DNA of 64,000 bases from CAXTKD01 sp964244885 (GTDB lineage Bacteria > Pseudomonadota > Alphaproteobacteria > Sphingomonadales > Sphingomonadaceae). Positions within the stretch are counted from its first letter, which is position 1. Each line of letters starts with the position of its first letter. The position numbers and the translations under genes are program-made. This document shows positions 24,395 through 34,253 of this stretch, one piece after another. The DNA is taken from NCBI GenBank assembly GCA_964244885.1, contig CAXTKD010000005.1, forward strand, positions 124,001-188,000. The letters run 5' to 3'. The notes below the pieces were generated by a model, which saw only the letters and a list, made by a program, of their open reading frames with translations, was not told the origin of the DNA and ran no database searches.

Positions 24395-25108
24395 CTAGAA
24401 GGTGAAGGCGGTCCCGACGAACACCGAGGGGTCACGCTCTGGCTGGAGACGCGGGTCGAGCGGGGTGATCAGCTGGTAGCGCGCGCCGGCGTTCAACGAC
24501 AGGCGCGACGACAGCGAATAGGCGCCGCCGAGCTCGAACGAGGTGCGCTTGTCGAGGCCGAGCGGCTCGGCGGTCAGGCGCGACGGGGTTTCGCTGGCGG
24601 CGAACAGGCTCGTCTTCCAGTTGCGGCCCCGATAGCTGAGGCCGAGATCAATACCGTCGCGATGCGGGCCGTAGCCGCTGTCGGCGCGCGAATAGCCGCC
24701 GGTGAGCGAGAAGCCGAGCCAGCCGACCGACGCGCCGACATTATAGGCGGTCTGGACCGGCCGCGCGCCCTCGGCACGGGTATCGGCGACGGTGTTGCGC
24801 GAGGTCAGGCCGAGGGTCAGCGCCTTGCGGTCGCCGGTCTTGCCCGATGGCGTGAAGCGGAAGGTCCGCTCGACCACCTGCGGGCGGACATCGGCGGCGC
24901 GCGACGGTGCGACGAGCGACGGCGTGAAGGCGCCGAGCGACAGGCTGCGGAGCGAGGTCTCGGACATCGCGGTCTCGACCGTCGCGCGCTTCTTCTTCGC
25001 CGCCGGCGCGTGGCGGGCATCGGGAGTCGGCACGGCGAACGCCGGCGCGAGCGGCGCGACAAGCGCCACCATCGCCAGCAGAACACCCTTGTCGACCCGA
25101 GAAACCAT
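24395..25108 (-). CDS. Putative outer-membrane (porin-like) protein
   Basis: A 237-residue exported protein: signal peptide MVSRVDKGVLLAMVALVAPL through APAFA, then a basic Lys-rich region (APAAKKKRATVE). The C-terminal half has amphipathic strands (NVGASVGWLGFSLTGGYSR, GIDLGLSYRGRNWKTSLFAA, SFELGGAYSLSSRLSLNAGA) and ends VFVGTAFTF with a terminal Phe, typical of barrel proteins. It is too short for a classical porin and no precise family is recognised. The ATG is chosen over the adjacent GTG. Confidence 0.72.
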   Translation of the reverse strand: MVSRVDKGVLLAMVALVAPLAPAFAVPTPDARHAPAAKKKRATVETAMSETSLRSLSLGAFTPSLVAPSRAADVRPQVVERTFRFTPSGKTGDRKALTLGLTSRNTVADTRAEGARPVQTAYNVGASVGWLGFSLTGGYSRADSGYGPHRDGIDLGLSYRGRNWKTSLFAASETPSRLTAEPLGLDKRTSFELGGAYSLSSRLSLNAGARYQLITPLDPRLQPERDPSVFVGTAFTF

Positions 25109-25333
25109 CACGATCCCTGTTTGCCCTCATGTCTTCTACGGACATGCGGGCGCGAATCCCCTTATGCGCAAGAAACCTTGCAGCGAGATGAACAACGCCG
25201 CAAGCGCACCGCCGCTCCGCGCCGACTCCTTATCGCGCGACTGTGGCAAGACGCCCACAGCTGCGCAAAGGGTTGGCGCGCCGAACGCCACGCTTCTATA
25301 AGGTGCGGACTGCATTTCCGGGAGAGCTTTCAC

Positions 25334-25774
25334 GTGATCAGGATCGTCCGCGCCGCCGGCCTCGCGCTCGCGCTGACCGCTGCGCTCGCCGGCTGCGCGC
25401 ACAAGAACAAGGGCGCCGCGCGGGCCAATGAGCTGTCGTCGCGGGTGTCGCAGATCGGAGTCAACGCCTATCTGTGGCGCGCCAGCCTCGAGACGCTGGC
25501 CTTCATGCCGATGGCGCAGGTCGATTCGAATGGCGGCGTTCTCGTCACCGACTGGTACGTCAACGCCCAGACGCCGACCGAGCGGGTGAAGGTGACGGTC
25601 GCCATCCTCGACAAGGACCTGCGCGCCGACGCGCTGCGCGTCAGCGCGGTCCGCCAGGAGCTGCAGGGCGGTCAGTGGCTGGGCGCGCCGGTTCGCGCCG
25701 GCACCGTGCAGAAGCTGGAAGAGACGATCCTGAGCCGCGCCCGCGACATCCGCAACGCCGCCATCGCCGGGTAG
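25334..25774 (+). CDS. DUF3576 family lipoprotein
   Basis: A 146-residue protein with a lipoprotein signal peptide and lipobox LAGC (Cys21). The mature part contains the DUF3576 core: ELSSRVSQIGVNAYLWRASLET, FMPMAQVDSNGGVLVTDWYVN and the C-terminal RARDIRNAAI. The family is common in Alphaproteobacteria and of unknown function, probably envelope-located. The GTG start follows GGGAGAG at a good distance. It is ten bases upstream of leuS, so it probably heads the leuS-lptE-holA operon; pairing with lptE suggests an outer-membrane role. Confidence 0.85.
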   Translation: MIRIVRAAGLALALTAALAGCAHKNKGAARANELSSRVSQIGVNAYLWRASLETLAFMPMAQVDSNGGVLVTDWYVNAQTPTERVKVTVAILDKDLRADALRVSAVRQELQGGQWLGAPVRAGTVQKLEETILSRARDIRNAAIAG

Positions 25775-25784
25775 CGCGCCCGGC

Positions 25785-28373
25785 ATGGAGCGGTTCGACC
25801 CGAAAGAGGCCGACGGCCGCTGGCAGCGCGAATGGGCGGCGCGGGAGACCTTCCGCGCCGACGACGCAAGCCCCAAGCCCAAGACCTATGTGCTGGAGAT
25901 GTTTCCCTATCCGTCGGGGCGCATCCACGTCGGCCACGTGCGCAACTACACGATGGGCGACGTGCTCGCCCGGTCGAAGCGCGCGCAGGGGTTCGAGGTG
26001 CTGCACCCGATGGGCTGGGACGCCTTCGGAATGCCCGCCGAGAACGCGGCGTTCGAGAAGAAGACGCACCCGGGGACGTGGACTCGCGCCAATATCGCGA
26101 CGATGCGCGACCAGCTGAAGGGTCTGGGCTTCGCGCTCGACTGGAGCCGCGAGGTCGCGACCTGCGAGCCCGATTATTACGGCCACGAGCAGGCGCTGTT
26201 CCTCGACCTCTACGAGGCGGGCCTCGTCTATCGCAAGGAATCGGCGGTCAACTGGGACCCGGTCGACATGACCGTGCTCGCCAACGAGCAGGTGATCGAC
26301 GGCAAGGGCTGGCGCTCGGGCGCGCCCGTCGAGCGCCGAAAGCTCAGCCAGTGGTTCCTCAAGATCACCGATTTCGCCGACGAGCTGCTGGAGGGGTTGG
26401 CAAGCCTCGACCAGTGGCCCGAGAAGGTGCGGACGATGCAGGAGAACTGGATCGGCCGCAGCCGGGGGCTGAAGTTCCGTTTCGCGATCGCGAGCGACCG
26501 CCCCTCCCCTTCAGGGGAGGGGATGGGGGTGGGGCCTCTCCGCCCGGCTCAGAGCACGTCGCCAACGCCCCACCCCAACCCCTCCCCTGAAGGGGAGGGG
26601 CTACACACGCTCGAGGTCTACACCACCCGCCCCGACACGATCTTCGGTGCCAGCTTTGCGGCGATCGCGGCGGACCATCCGCTGGCGCTGGAGCTGGCGG
26701 AGCGCGACCCGGCGCTGGCGGCGTTCGCCGACGAATGCCGGACGAGCGGGACGGCGGCCGAGGCGATCGAGACCGCCGAGAAGAAGGGCTACGACACCGG
26801 GCTGTCGGTCGTCCATCCGCTTGATTCGGCATGGAAATTGCCGCTCTTCGTCGCCAATTTCGTGTTGATGGAGTACGGCACCGGCGCGGTGTTCGGCGTT
26901 CCGGCGCACGACCAGCGCGACCTCGATTTCGCGCGGAAGTACCAGCTGCCGGTGACCCGCGTCGTCGGCGACCCGGCGGTGCCGATCCACGACGAGGCGG
27001 ACAGCGGGCCGGGAAGGCTGGTCAACTCGCGCTTCCTCGACGGCATGGAGGTCGAGGAGGCCAAGCGCGCGATCATCGCGCGCGCCGAGGCCGAGGGATG
27101 GGGCGAAGGCACGACCGTCACGCGCCTGCGCGACTGGGGCGTGTCGCGCCAGCGCTACTGGGGGACTCCGATCCCCTTCGTGCATTGCGAGAGCTGCGGC
27201 GTGGTGCCGGTGCCCAAGGAGCAGCTGCCGGTGGTGCTGCCCGAGGACGTGACCTTCGACGTGCCGGGCAACCCGCTCGACCGGCATCCGACGTGGAAGC
27301 ATGTCGATTGCCCGCAGTGCGGCAAGCCGGCGCGGCGCGAGACCGACACGCTCGACACCTTCGTCGATTCGTCCTGGTATTTCATCCGCTTCGCCAGCCA
27401 GCCCAGGGACAGGCCGTTCGACAAGGGCGTAGCCGAAAGCTGGCTGCCGGTCGGCCAGTATATCGGCGGCGTCGAGCATGCGATTCTGCACCTGCTCTAC
27501 GCGCGCTTCTGGACGCGCGCGCTGAGGCGCATCGGCAAGATCGACATCGCCGAGCCGTTCACCGGCCTGTTCACGCAGGGGATGGTGACTCACGAGACCT
27601 ACAGGGACCCGAGCGGCGCGTGGCTGTCGCCCGAGGAAGTCAGTGGCGGCATCGTGATCGCGACCGGCGAGCCGGTGACGCCCGGCCGCGTCGAGAAGAT
27701 GTCGAAGTCGAAGAGGAACGTCGTCGACCCGACTCCGATCATCGACCGCTACGGCGCCGACGCGGTGCGCTGGTTCGTGCTCTCCGACTCGCCGCCCGAG
27801 CGCGACCTGCCGTGGTCCGAGGCGGGCATCGAAGGCGCGAGGAAGTACATCCAGCGCGTCTGGCGCCTCGCCGATTCCAGCGACTCCGGGGCGAGCGGCG
27901 AGGATCAGGCGCTGACCCGGCTTCTCCACCGCGCGATCGCCGGGGTCACCACGGACATCGCCAACCTGCACTTCAACAAGGCGGTGGCGCGGCTCTATGA
28001 ACTGGCCACGGGCATCGAGCGCGCGCAGCCGTCGGCGGCGCGCCACGCGGCGGTGATCGCGCTCGTCCAGCTCGTCGCGCCGATGATTCCCCACCTCGCC
28101 GAGGAGGCGTGGGCGCGGCTTGGGCAGGAGGGATTGGTGGCCGACGCGGCGTGGCCCGTCGCCGACCCGGCGCTGCTCGTCGAGGACAGCGTGACGATCG
28201 CGGTGCAGGTCAACGGCAAGCTTCGTGATACCGTGGCCTTGCCCAAGGGCATGGCGCGCGACGATGTCGAGCGCGAGGTGCTGGCGCTGGAGAAGATCGT
28301 CGTCGCGCTGAACGGCGCGAGCCCGAAGAAGGTGATCGTGGTGCCCGACCGGTTGGTCAACCTCGTCGCATGA
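25785..28373 (+). CDS. leuS: Leucyl-tRNA synthetase with in-frame palindromic insertion
   Basis: Charges tRNA(Leu). The 862-residue protein has the HIGH-type motif PSGRIHVGHVRNYTMGD, the zinc domain HCESCGVVPVPKE and CPQCGKPARRETDTLDTFVD, the KMSKS loop EKMSKSKRNVV near 638, the anticodon-binding domain and the C-terminal KVIVVPDRLVN. The editing domain begins after ENWIGRSRGLKFRF and contains YTTRPDTIFGAS. Between these two conserved segments, at about residues 239-273, is a Pro/Ser/Gly-rich stretch (PSPSGEGMGVGPLRPA, then PHPNPSPEGEG) encoded by a family A repeat. The frame is kept. The stop overlaps the lptE ATG (ATGA). Confidence 0.97.
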   Translation: MERFDPKEADGRWQREWAARETFRADDASPKPKTYVLEMFPYPSGRIHVGHVRNYTMGDVLARSKRAQGFEVLHPMGWDAFGMPAENAAFEKKTHPGTWTRANIATMRDQLKGLGFALDWSREVATCEPDYYGHEQALFLDLYEAGLVYRKESAVNWDPVDMTVLANEQVIDGKGWRSGAPVERRKLSQWFLKITDFADELLEGLASLDQWPEKVRTMQENWIGRSRGLKFRFAIASDRPSPSGEGMGVGPLRPAQSTSPTPHPNPSPEGEGLHTLEVYTTRPDTIFGASFAAIAADHPLALELAERDPALAAFADECRTSGTAAEAIETAEKKGYDTGLSVVHPLDSAWKLPLFVANFVLMEYGTGAVFGVPAHDQRDLDFARKYQLPVTRVVGDPAVPIHDEADSGPGRLVNSRFLDGMEVEEAKRAIIARAEAEGWGEGTTVTRLRDWGVSRQRYWGTPIPFVHCESCGVVPVPKEQLPVVLPEDVTFDVPGNPLDRHPTWKHVDCPQCGKPARRETDTLDTFVDSSWYFIRFASQPRDRPFDKGVAESWLPVGQYIGGVEHAILHLLYARFWTRALRRIGKIDIAEPFTGLFTQGMVTHETYRDPSGAWLSPEEVSGGIVIATGEPVTPGRVEKMSKSKRNVVDPTPIIDRYGADAVRWFVLSDSPPERDLPWSEAGIEGARKYIQRVWRLADSSDSGASGEDQALTRLLHRAIAGVTTDIANLHFNKAVARLYELATGIERAQPSAARHAAVIALVQLVAPMIPHLAEEAWARLGQEGLVADAAWPVADPALLVEDSVTIAVQVNGKLRDTVALPKGMARDDVEREVLALEKIVVALNGASPKKVIVVPDRLVNLVA
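26501..26600. repeat. Family A palindromic repeat inside leuS
   Basis: It has the same architecture as the intergenic copies: CCCCTCCCC/GGGGAGGGG hairpin with TTCA loop, ATGGGGGTGGGG, about 30 variable bases, then CCCCACCCCAACC and a closing CCCTCCCCT/AGGGGAGGGG hairpin. It lies wholly inside the leuS reading frame and is translated as a Pro/Ser/Gly-rich linker. The flanking protein is well conserved on both sides, so this looks like an insertion into a pre-existing gene. Confidence 0.9.
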
Positions 28374-28861
28374 GGAGCTTGGGGCTTCTCGCCGCGCTGG
28401 CGCTGCTTTCGGGCTGCGGGCTTCGGCCGGTCTACAGCAATGGCGCCTTGGGCGCCGCGGCGACGACTTTGGCGTCGATCGCCGTCGACCCGATTCCGGA
28501 TCGCGCGGGCAATCTGGTGCGCGACGCGCTCCGCCTGCGGCTCGGGCCGACGCCGGCCAATCCGCGCTACCGCCTCGCGGTCGAGCTCGACGACAAGATC
28601 GAGGGTTTCGGAATCCGTGGCGACGCCTCGATCACCCGCGAGCGGCGGACGCTGCGCGCGCGCTGGCGGCTGGTCAGTGCCGACGGCGCGACGACCCTGA
28701 TCGACACGACGACGGGCTCCGACGAGGGCATCGATGTCGTGCGCTCATCGAACTATGCGGTGGTCGCCGCCGAGAACAGCGCGCTGGAGCGGCTGGCGAC
28801 CCGCATCGCCGAGCAGATCAGCGCCCGCATCGCGCTCTACGCGCGCACCGAGCAGAAGTGA
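28370..28861 (+). CDS. lptE: LPS assembly lipoprotein LptE
   Basis: The outer-membrane lipoprotein that plugs the LptD barrel and helps place lipopolysaccharide or lipooligosaccharide at the surface. It is 163 aa with lipobox LLSGC (Cys16), followed by GLRPVYSNG, the usual LptE N-terminus (CGFRPLY in many species). The body has SIAVDPIPDRAGNLVRDALRLRL, and the closing helix ERLATRIAEQISARIALYA is typical. It is conserved between leuS and holA, with ATGA and GTGA overlaps on the two sides. Confidence 0.92.
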   Translation: MRSLGLLAALALLSGCGLRPVYSNGALGAAATTLASIAVDPIPDRAGNLVRDALRLRLGPTPANPRYRLAVELDDKIEGFGIRGDASITRERRTLRARWRLVSADGATTLIDTTTGSDEGIDVVRSSNYAVVAAENSALERLATRIAEQISARIALYARTEQK

Positions 28862-29886
28862 AAGCGGCGAAGGCCGACTTCGCCAAGGCGCTGCAGCGCC
28901 CCGACCCGGCGATCCGGCTCTACCTGTTCCACGGCCAGGACGAGGCGGCGTCGCGCGAGATGGCGGCGCAGATCGGGGCGAAGCTCGCCGACCCCGCCGA
29001 CGCGATGGCGCGGGTCGATATCGAGGCGAAGTCGCTGGCAGGCGACCCCGGCAAGCTCGCCGACGAGGCGGCTTCGGTGTCGATGTTCGGCGGCGCGCGG
29101 CTGATCCGAGTCGATGGCGCGGGCGAGGACGCCGAGGAGGCGGCGCGGTTGCTGCTGGAGGCCCCGGCGGCGGGCAATCCGGTGGTGATGACCGCCGGCG
29201 CGCTCAGGAAGGGATCGAAGCTGCTGACGCTGGCGGACGGCGCGCCGGGAGCGTTTTCCTATGTGAGCTACGCGGCCGAGGCGCGCGACCTGGTGGGCTT
29301 CATCGGCGAGGTCGCGGGGGAGCTCGGGCTGCGGCCGGCGCGCGACGCGGCGGCGGCGCTGGCGGAGAGCTGCGGCGGCGACCGGGGGGTGCTGCGTCGC
29401 GAGCTGGAGAAGCTGGCGCTCTATCTCGACGCGACGCCGGAGAGGCCGCAGGCGCTGGAGCGCGCGCATCTCGCGGCGGTTGGCGCGGCGCTCGACGACG
29501 CCGATTTCTCGGGGCTGGTCGAGGCGGTGGCGGGCGGCAGGCCGGGCGACGCCGACCGCCAGCTGGCGCAGCTGGAGGGCCAGGGCGCCGCCGGAATCGT
29601 GCTGCTGCGCGCGGTGGCGCGGCGGCTGTGGCTGCTCGCCGAGCTGCGCGACGCGGTGGACGGGGGGTTGAGCCCCGACGCGGCGATCGGCAGCGCGCGG
29701 CCGCCGGTGTTCTGGAAGGAAAAGGCGGCGGTCGCGGCGCAGCTCGGGCGCTGGCGCGCGCCGCAGCTGCGGGCGGCGCTGGCGCGGCTGCTCGAGACCG
29801 AGCGCGCGACCAAGCGCAGCAGCTCGGCGGGCGAGGTGCTGTCGAGCCAGGCGCTGCTGGGGATTTCGGTGCAGGCGCGGCGGTAG
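28858..29886 (+). CDS. holA: DNA polymerase III, delta subunit
   Basis: The clamp-loader subunit that opens the beta sliding clamp. The 342-residue protein has the N-terminal clamp-binding region (RLYLFHGQDEAASREMA), the AAA+-like second domain (FGGARLIRVDGAGED, VVMTAGALRKGSKLL), CGGDRGVLRRELEKLALYL, and the C-terminal collar helices (WKEKAAVAAQLGRWRAPQLRAAL). The GTG start overlaps the lptE stop. It is last in the leuS-lptE-holA operon and converges on parB across a family A repeat. Confidence 0.93.
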   Translation: MKAAKADFAKALQRPDPAIRLYLFHGQDEAASREMAAQIGAKLADPADAMARVDIEAKSLAGDPGKLADEAASVSMFGGARLIRVDGAGEDAEEAARLLLEAPAAGNPVVMTAGALRKGSKLLTLADGAPGAFSYVSYAAEARDLVGFIGEVAGELGLRPARDAAAALAESCGGDRGVLRRELEKLALYLDATPERPQALERAHLAAVGAALDDADFSGLVEAVAGGRPGDADRQLAQLEGQGAAGIVLLRAVARRLWLLAELRDAVDGGLSPDAAIGSARPPVFWKEKAAVAAQLGRWRAPQLRAALARLLETERATKRSSSAGEVLSSQALLGISVQARR

Positions 29887-29903
29887 TCTTTTCTGGGACC
29901 CCG

Positions 29904-29992
29904 CCCCACCCCAACCCCTCCCCTGAAGGAGAGGGGCTTTCCGCCCGCGCTGACCGAAGCCCCTCTCCTTCAGGGGAGGGGTTGGGGTGGGG
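29904..29992. repeat. Family A palindromic repeat between holA and parB
   Basis: CCCCACCCCAACCCCTCCC followed by TGAAGGAGAGGGG, a short spacer and the complement CCCCTCTCCTTCAGGGGAGG then GGTTGGGGTGGGG. The whole element is a near-perfect palindrome with a central loop of about 25 bases. It fills the gap between two convergent operons and could terminate both. Confidence 0.9.
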
Positions 29993-30000
29993 GGCTGGGC

Positions 30001-30876
<876 letters not shown>

Positions 30877-30884
30877 CATGCTCC

Positions 30885-31655
30885 TCAAGCGGCTTTGGCG
30901 GGCGGCGCGGCGCGGCGGAGGACCTCGCGGGTCAGCTCCATATAGGCCTGCGAGCCGCTCGATCTGTGGTCGTAAAGCAGCGCGGGCAGGCCGTGGCTCG
31001 GGGCTTCCGACAGGCGGACGTTGCGCGGGATGACGGTCTCGAAGACCTGCGCGCCCAGGCAGGCGCGGACGTCGGCGGCGACCTGCTCCGACAGGCGGTT
31101 GCGGCGGTCGAACATCGTCAGGACGACGCCGAGCACCTCGAGCCGCGGGTTGTGGCGGGCGCGGACCATGTCGATGGTGTTGAGCAGCTGGCTCAAGCCT
31201 TCGAGCGCGAAGAACTCGCACTGGAGCGGGACGAGGACGGCGTCGGCGGCGACGAGGGCGTTCAGGGTGAGGAGGCCGAGCGAGGGCGGGCAGTCGATCA
31301 GGACGAAGTCGTCCGGGGCGCCCGCCAGCGCGGTCTTGAGGCGGGTGGTGCGCTGCTCGGCGGCGGCGAGCTCGACCTCGGCGCCCGACAGGTCGACGGT
31401 CGAGGGAACGGCGGTCAGGCCGGGAACGCGGGTCGGCAGCCGCGACTCGGCGAGCGAGGCTTCGGCGAGGAGGAGGTCGTAGCTCGTGTTATGGCGGTCG
31501 GCGCGGGCGAGGCCGAAGCCGGTCGAGGCGTTGCCCTGCGGATCGAGGTCGACGACGAGCACCGCGCGGCCCGCTGCGGCGAGGCCGGTGGCGAGATTGA
31601 TGGTGGTGGTGGTCTTGCCGACCCCGCCCTTCTGGTTGGCGACAGCGATCTTCAT
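30885..31655 (-). CDS. parA: Chromosome partitioning ATPase ParA
   Basis: The Walker-type ATPase that pulls ParB-parS complexes to the cell poles. The 256-residue protein starts MKIAVANQKGGVGKTTTT (deviant Walker A), with LVVDLDPQGNAS (Walker A'), DFVLIDCPPSLGLLTLNAL (Walker B) and VIPRNVRLSEAPSHG. It has no N-terminal HTH, as in chromosomal ParA/Soj. The ATG lies one base after the rsmG stop, so rsmG-parA-parB are cotranscribed. Confidence 0.97.
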   Translation of the reverse strand: MKIAVANQKGGVGKTTTTINLATGLAAAGRAVLVVDLDPQGNASTGFGLARADRHNTSYDLLLAEASLAESRLPTRVPGLTAVPSTVDLSGAEVELAAAEQRTTRLKTALAGAPDDFVLIDCPPSLGLLTLNALVAADAVLVPLQCEFFALEGLSQLLNTIDMVRARHNPRLEVLGVVLTMFDRRNRLSEQVAADVRACLGAQVFETVIPRNVRLSEAPSHGLPALLYDHRSSGSQAYMELTREVLRRAAPPAKAA

Positions 31656-31656
31656 C

Positions 31657-32307
31657 CTAGCGATCATCGCGCATGTCGAGGGTCGCGACAAGGATGGCGG
31701 CCGAGGGGTCGGTGCGGCTGGAGACGAGGTTGGTTTCGAAGCTAAATTGTTGTTTAGCCTCGTATATTTCCTCGGCGTGGCGGGCGCCCTTGGGGAGGAT
31801 CCAGCGGGTTTGCGGAGTGGAAAAAGCGTGTCCCCAGGCAAATAACTTCGCGAGCGGGGCGCAGGCGCGGGCGCTGATGATGTCTGCGGGGAAGCGCGGG
31901 AGCGACTCGATGCGAGCATTGTGGACGGTGGCGTTCGCGATTTCGCATTCGGAAACAACGACTTGGAGGAAGGCGCACTTCTTCGCGGTCGATTCGACCA
32001 AGTGTAACGTCGCATCGGTGAGCAGCGCGATGACGAGAGGCGGAAAGCCGGCGCCCGAGCCGATGTCGAGCCATAGGCGGCCGGCCTTGCCGGCGCCGAT
32101 TGGGACCAGCTGAGCCGAATCGCGGAAGTGGCGGGACCACAAGTCGGGCAGGGTCGCCGGGCCGACAAGGTTCATCCGCGCCTGCCACTCGACGAGGAGG
32201 CCGGCGTAGCGGGTGAATTTGTTCATTGTTCCACGTGGAACATCGAACTCGGCCTGGAAGTCGGCGGGGCCATAGCCGACAGGCTTGGCCGAAGCTTCAG
32301 GCGGCAC
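31657..32307 (-). CDS. rsmG: 16S rRNA (guanine-N7) methyltransferase RsmG
   Basis: Methylates G527 of 16S rRNA (E. coli numbering). The SAM-binding motif is LWLDIGSGAGFPPLVIAL, then LHLVESTAKKCAFLQVV and DIISARACAPLAKL. The proposed GTG start overlaps the mnmG stop by 11 bases and gives 216 aa, the family length; the first in-frame ATG (MNKFTRYAG) would cut off part of the N-terminal helices. Codons for FDVPRGT are formed by a parS site. The start is uncertain. Confidence 0.9.
   Translation of the reverse strand: MPPEASAKPVGYGPADFQAEFDVPRGTMNKFTRYAGLLVEWQARMNLVGPATLPDLWSRHFRDSAQLVPIGAGKAGRLWLDIGSGAGFPPLVIALLTDATLHLVESTAKKCAFLQVVVSECEIANATVHNARIESLPRFPADIISARACAPLAKLFAWGHAFSTPQTRWILPKGARHAEEIYEAKQQFSFETNLVSSRTDPSAAILVATLDMRDDR
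32227..32242. promoter_or_regulatory. parS: parS site 1 (ParB binding), inside rsmG
   Basis: TGTTCCACGTGGAACA is a perfect 16-base palindrome that matches the bacterial parS consensus (TGTTCCACGTGAAACA) at 15 of 16 positions. It lies about 1.4 kb from parB and encodes VPRGT in rsmG, showing that the site is maintained inside coding sequence. ParB would nucleate here. Confidence 0.9.
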
Positions 32308-34144
32308 GGCGGACGTGCGATAGTAGGGCGGTGAGCGCCGACGGCGTGACGCCGGCAACGCGCGCGGCGGCGCCGAGGCTGGCGGGGCGCGCGCGGGACA
32401 GGCGCTCGACCATTTCGTTCGAGAGGCCGGGGATCATCGCGAAGTCGAGCTCGGCGGGGAGCGTCAGCGATTCGTCCCGGCGGAACGCCTCGACGTCGGC
32501 GTCCTGGCGGACGAGATAGGCGGCGTAGCGCGCGTCGGTCGCGACTTGATCGGCGACGGCATCGGAAATCGCAGCAAGCTCGGGCCACAAGCGGCAGGCT
32601 GCGGGCCACTCGACTTCGGGGAAGCGCAGCCAGTCGAAGGCCGTACGGATGATACCGTCCTGACCGACCGCGATTCCCGCCTTGGCGAGCGCGGCGGGGC
32701 TGGCCTTGGCGGCGTCGAGCCGGGCGCGCGCGTCGGCGAGGGCGGCGGAGCGGCGCGCGAAGACGGCGGCGCGCTCTGGGCCGATGCAACCGATGGCGAG
32801 TCCGCGCGGCGTGAGGCGGAGGTCGGCATTGTCGGCGCGCAGGCGCAGGCGGTATTCGGCGCGCGAGGTGAACATCCGGTATGGCTCGCTGACGCCCTGC
32901 GTGACGAGGTCGTCGATCATCACGCCGGTGTAGGATTCGGCGCGGTCGAGGAGGAACGGCGACGAGCCGGCGGCGGCGAGCGCGGCGTTGAGGCCGGCGA
33001 CGAGGCCCTGCGCGGCGGCCTCCTCGTAGCCGGTGGTGCCGTTGACCTGGCCGGCGAGATAAAGGCCGGGGACGGTGGCGACGGCGAGCGTCGGCGTCAG
33101 GCAACGCGGGTCGATATGATCGTACTCGATCGCATAACCGGGGCGGAGGATGCGGGCCCGTTCGAGGCCGGGGAGGTGCGACAGGAACTCGGCCTGGATG
33201 TCCGCGGGGAGCGAGGTCGAGATACCGTTGGGATAGATCGTGGGATCGTCGACGCCTTCGGGCTCGAGGAAGATCTGGTGGCCGTCGCGGTCGCCGAAGC
33301 GCATCACCTTGTCCTCGACCGACGGGCAATAGCGCGGGCCGACGCCCTCGATCCGGCCGGCGTACATTGGCGCGCGATGGATGTTGGTGCGGATGACGGC
33401 GTGCGCGGCCTCGGTGGTGCGGGTGATCGCGCAGGCGACCTGCGGCGCCGGCAGCTGCGTAGTGAGCGCGGAAAAGGCTACGGGCTTGTCATCGCCATGC
33501 TGAAACTCAAGGCCGGCCCAGTCAATCGTCCGGCCATCGAGACGCGGGGGCGTGCCGGTCTTGAGACGGCCGAGCGGCAAGCCAAGGCGGCGGAGCGCTC
33601 CGGAAAGGCCGAGCGCAGGCGGTTCGCCCGCGCGGCCGCCCGACGTCTGGCTCTCGCCGACATGCAGGACGCCGGCGAGGAACGTGCCGGCGGTGACGAC
33701 GGTTGCGGCGGCGTGGAGATCGCGGCCATCGCCAGTCCGGACACCCGCAACCGCGTCGTTCACCAGCAACAAATCCTCGACCGCAGCTTCGACGATGGTC
33801 AGGTTCGCTTGCTCGGCGAGCAGGCGCTGGATGGCGGCGGCGTAAAGCTTGCGGTCGGCTTGCGCGCGCGGACCCTGAACCGCCGGTCCCTTGCTGCGGT
33901 TGAGCAGGCGGAACTGGATGCCGGCGGCGTCGGCGGCGCGACCCATCAGGCCATCGAGCGCGTCGATCTCGCGGACAAGATGACCCTTGCCGAGACCGCC
34001 GATCGCCGGGTTGCACGACATCGCGCCGATTGTCGAAACGTTATGCGTGACGAGTGCGACCCGCGCGTCAAGGCGGGCCGCAGCCGCAGCGGCCTCGGTG
34101 CCGGCGTGGCCGCCGCCGATGACGATGACATCGAACGCGTTCAT
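32297..34144 (-). CDS. mnmG: tRNA uridine-5-carboxymethylaminomethyl modification enzyme MnmG
   Basis: The FAD-binding partner of MnmE; together they make cmnm5U at the wobble position of certain tRNAs. 615 aa, full length. The FAD motif is FDVIVIGGGHAGTEAAAAAA, followed by SCNPAIGGLGKGHLVREID, NRSKGPAVQGPRAQADR, the family signature GPRYCPSVEDKVMRF, and GLYLAGQVNGTTGYEEAAAQ. The C-terminal helical domain (PGLSNEMVERLSRARP) contacts MnmE. It is flanked by parS sites on both sides. Confidence 0.97.
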   Translation of the reverse strand: MNAFDVIVIGGGHAGTEAAAAAARLDARVALVTHNVSTIGAMSCNPAIGGLGKGHLVREIDALDGLMGRAADAAGIQFRLLNRSKGPAVQGPRAQADRKLYAAAIQRLLAEQANLTIVEAAVEDLLLVNDAVAGVRTGDGRDLHAAATVVTAGTFLAGVLHVGESQTSGGRAGEPPALGLSGALRRLGLPLGRLKTGTPPRLDGRTIDWAGLEFQHGDDKPVAFSALTTQLPAPQVACAITRTTEAAHAVIRTNIHRAPMYAGRIEGVGPRYCPSVEDKVMRFGDRDGHQIFLEPEGVDDPTIYPNGISTSLPADIQAEFLSHLPGLERARILRPGYAIEYDHIDPRCLTPTLAVATVPGLYLAGQVNGTTGYEEAAAQGLVAGLNAALAAAGSSPFLLDRAESYTGVMIDDLVTQGVSEPYRMFTSRAEYRLRLRADNADLRLTPRGLAIGCIGPERAAVFARRSAALADARARLDAAKASPAALAKAGIAVGQDGIIRTAFDWLRFPEVEWPAACRLWPELAAISDAVADQVATDARYAAYLVRQDADVEAFRRDESLTLPAELDFAMIPGLSNEMVERLSRARPASLGAAARVAGVTPSALTALLSHVRRAA

Positions 34145-34253
34145 GCCCGCGGCTTTAGGGGAAAGTGGGGCCGGTTTGAAGATGTGAAACCTGCGCTCGT
34201 ACCCGGCATCGTCCCCACCTCAACCCTCCCGTGAAGGAGAGGGGAGAGAGGAA

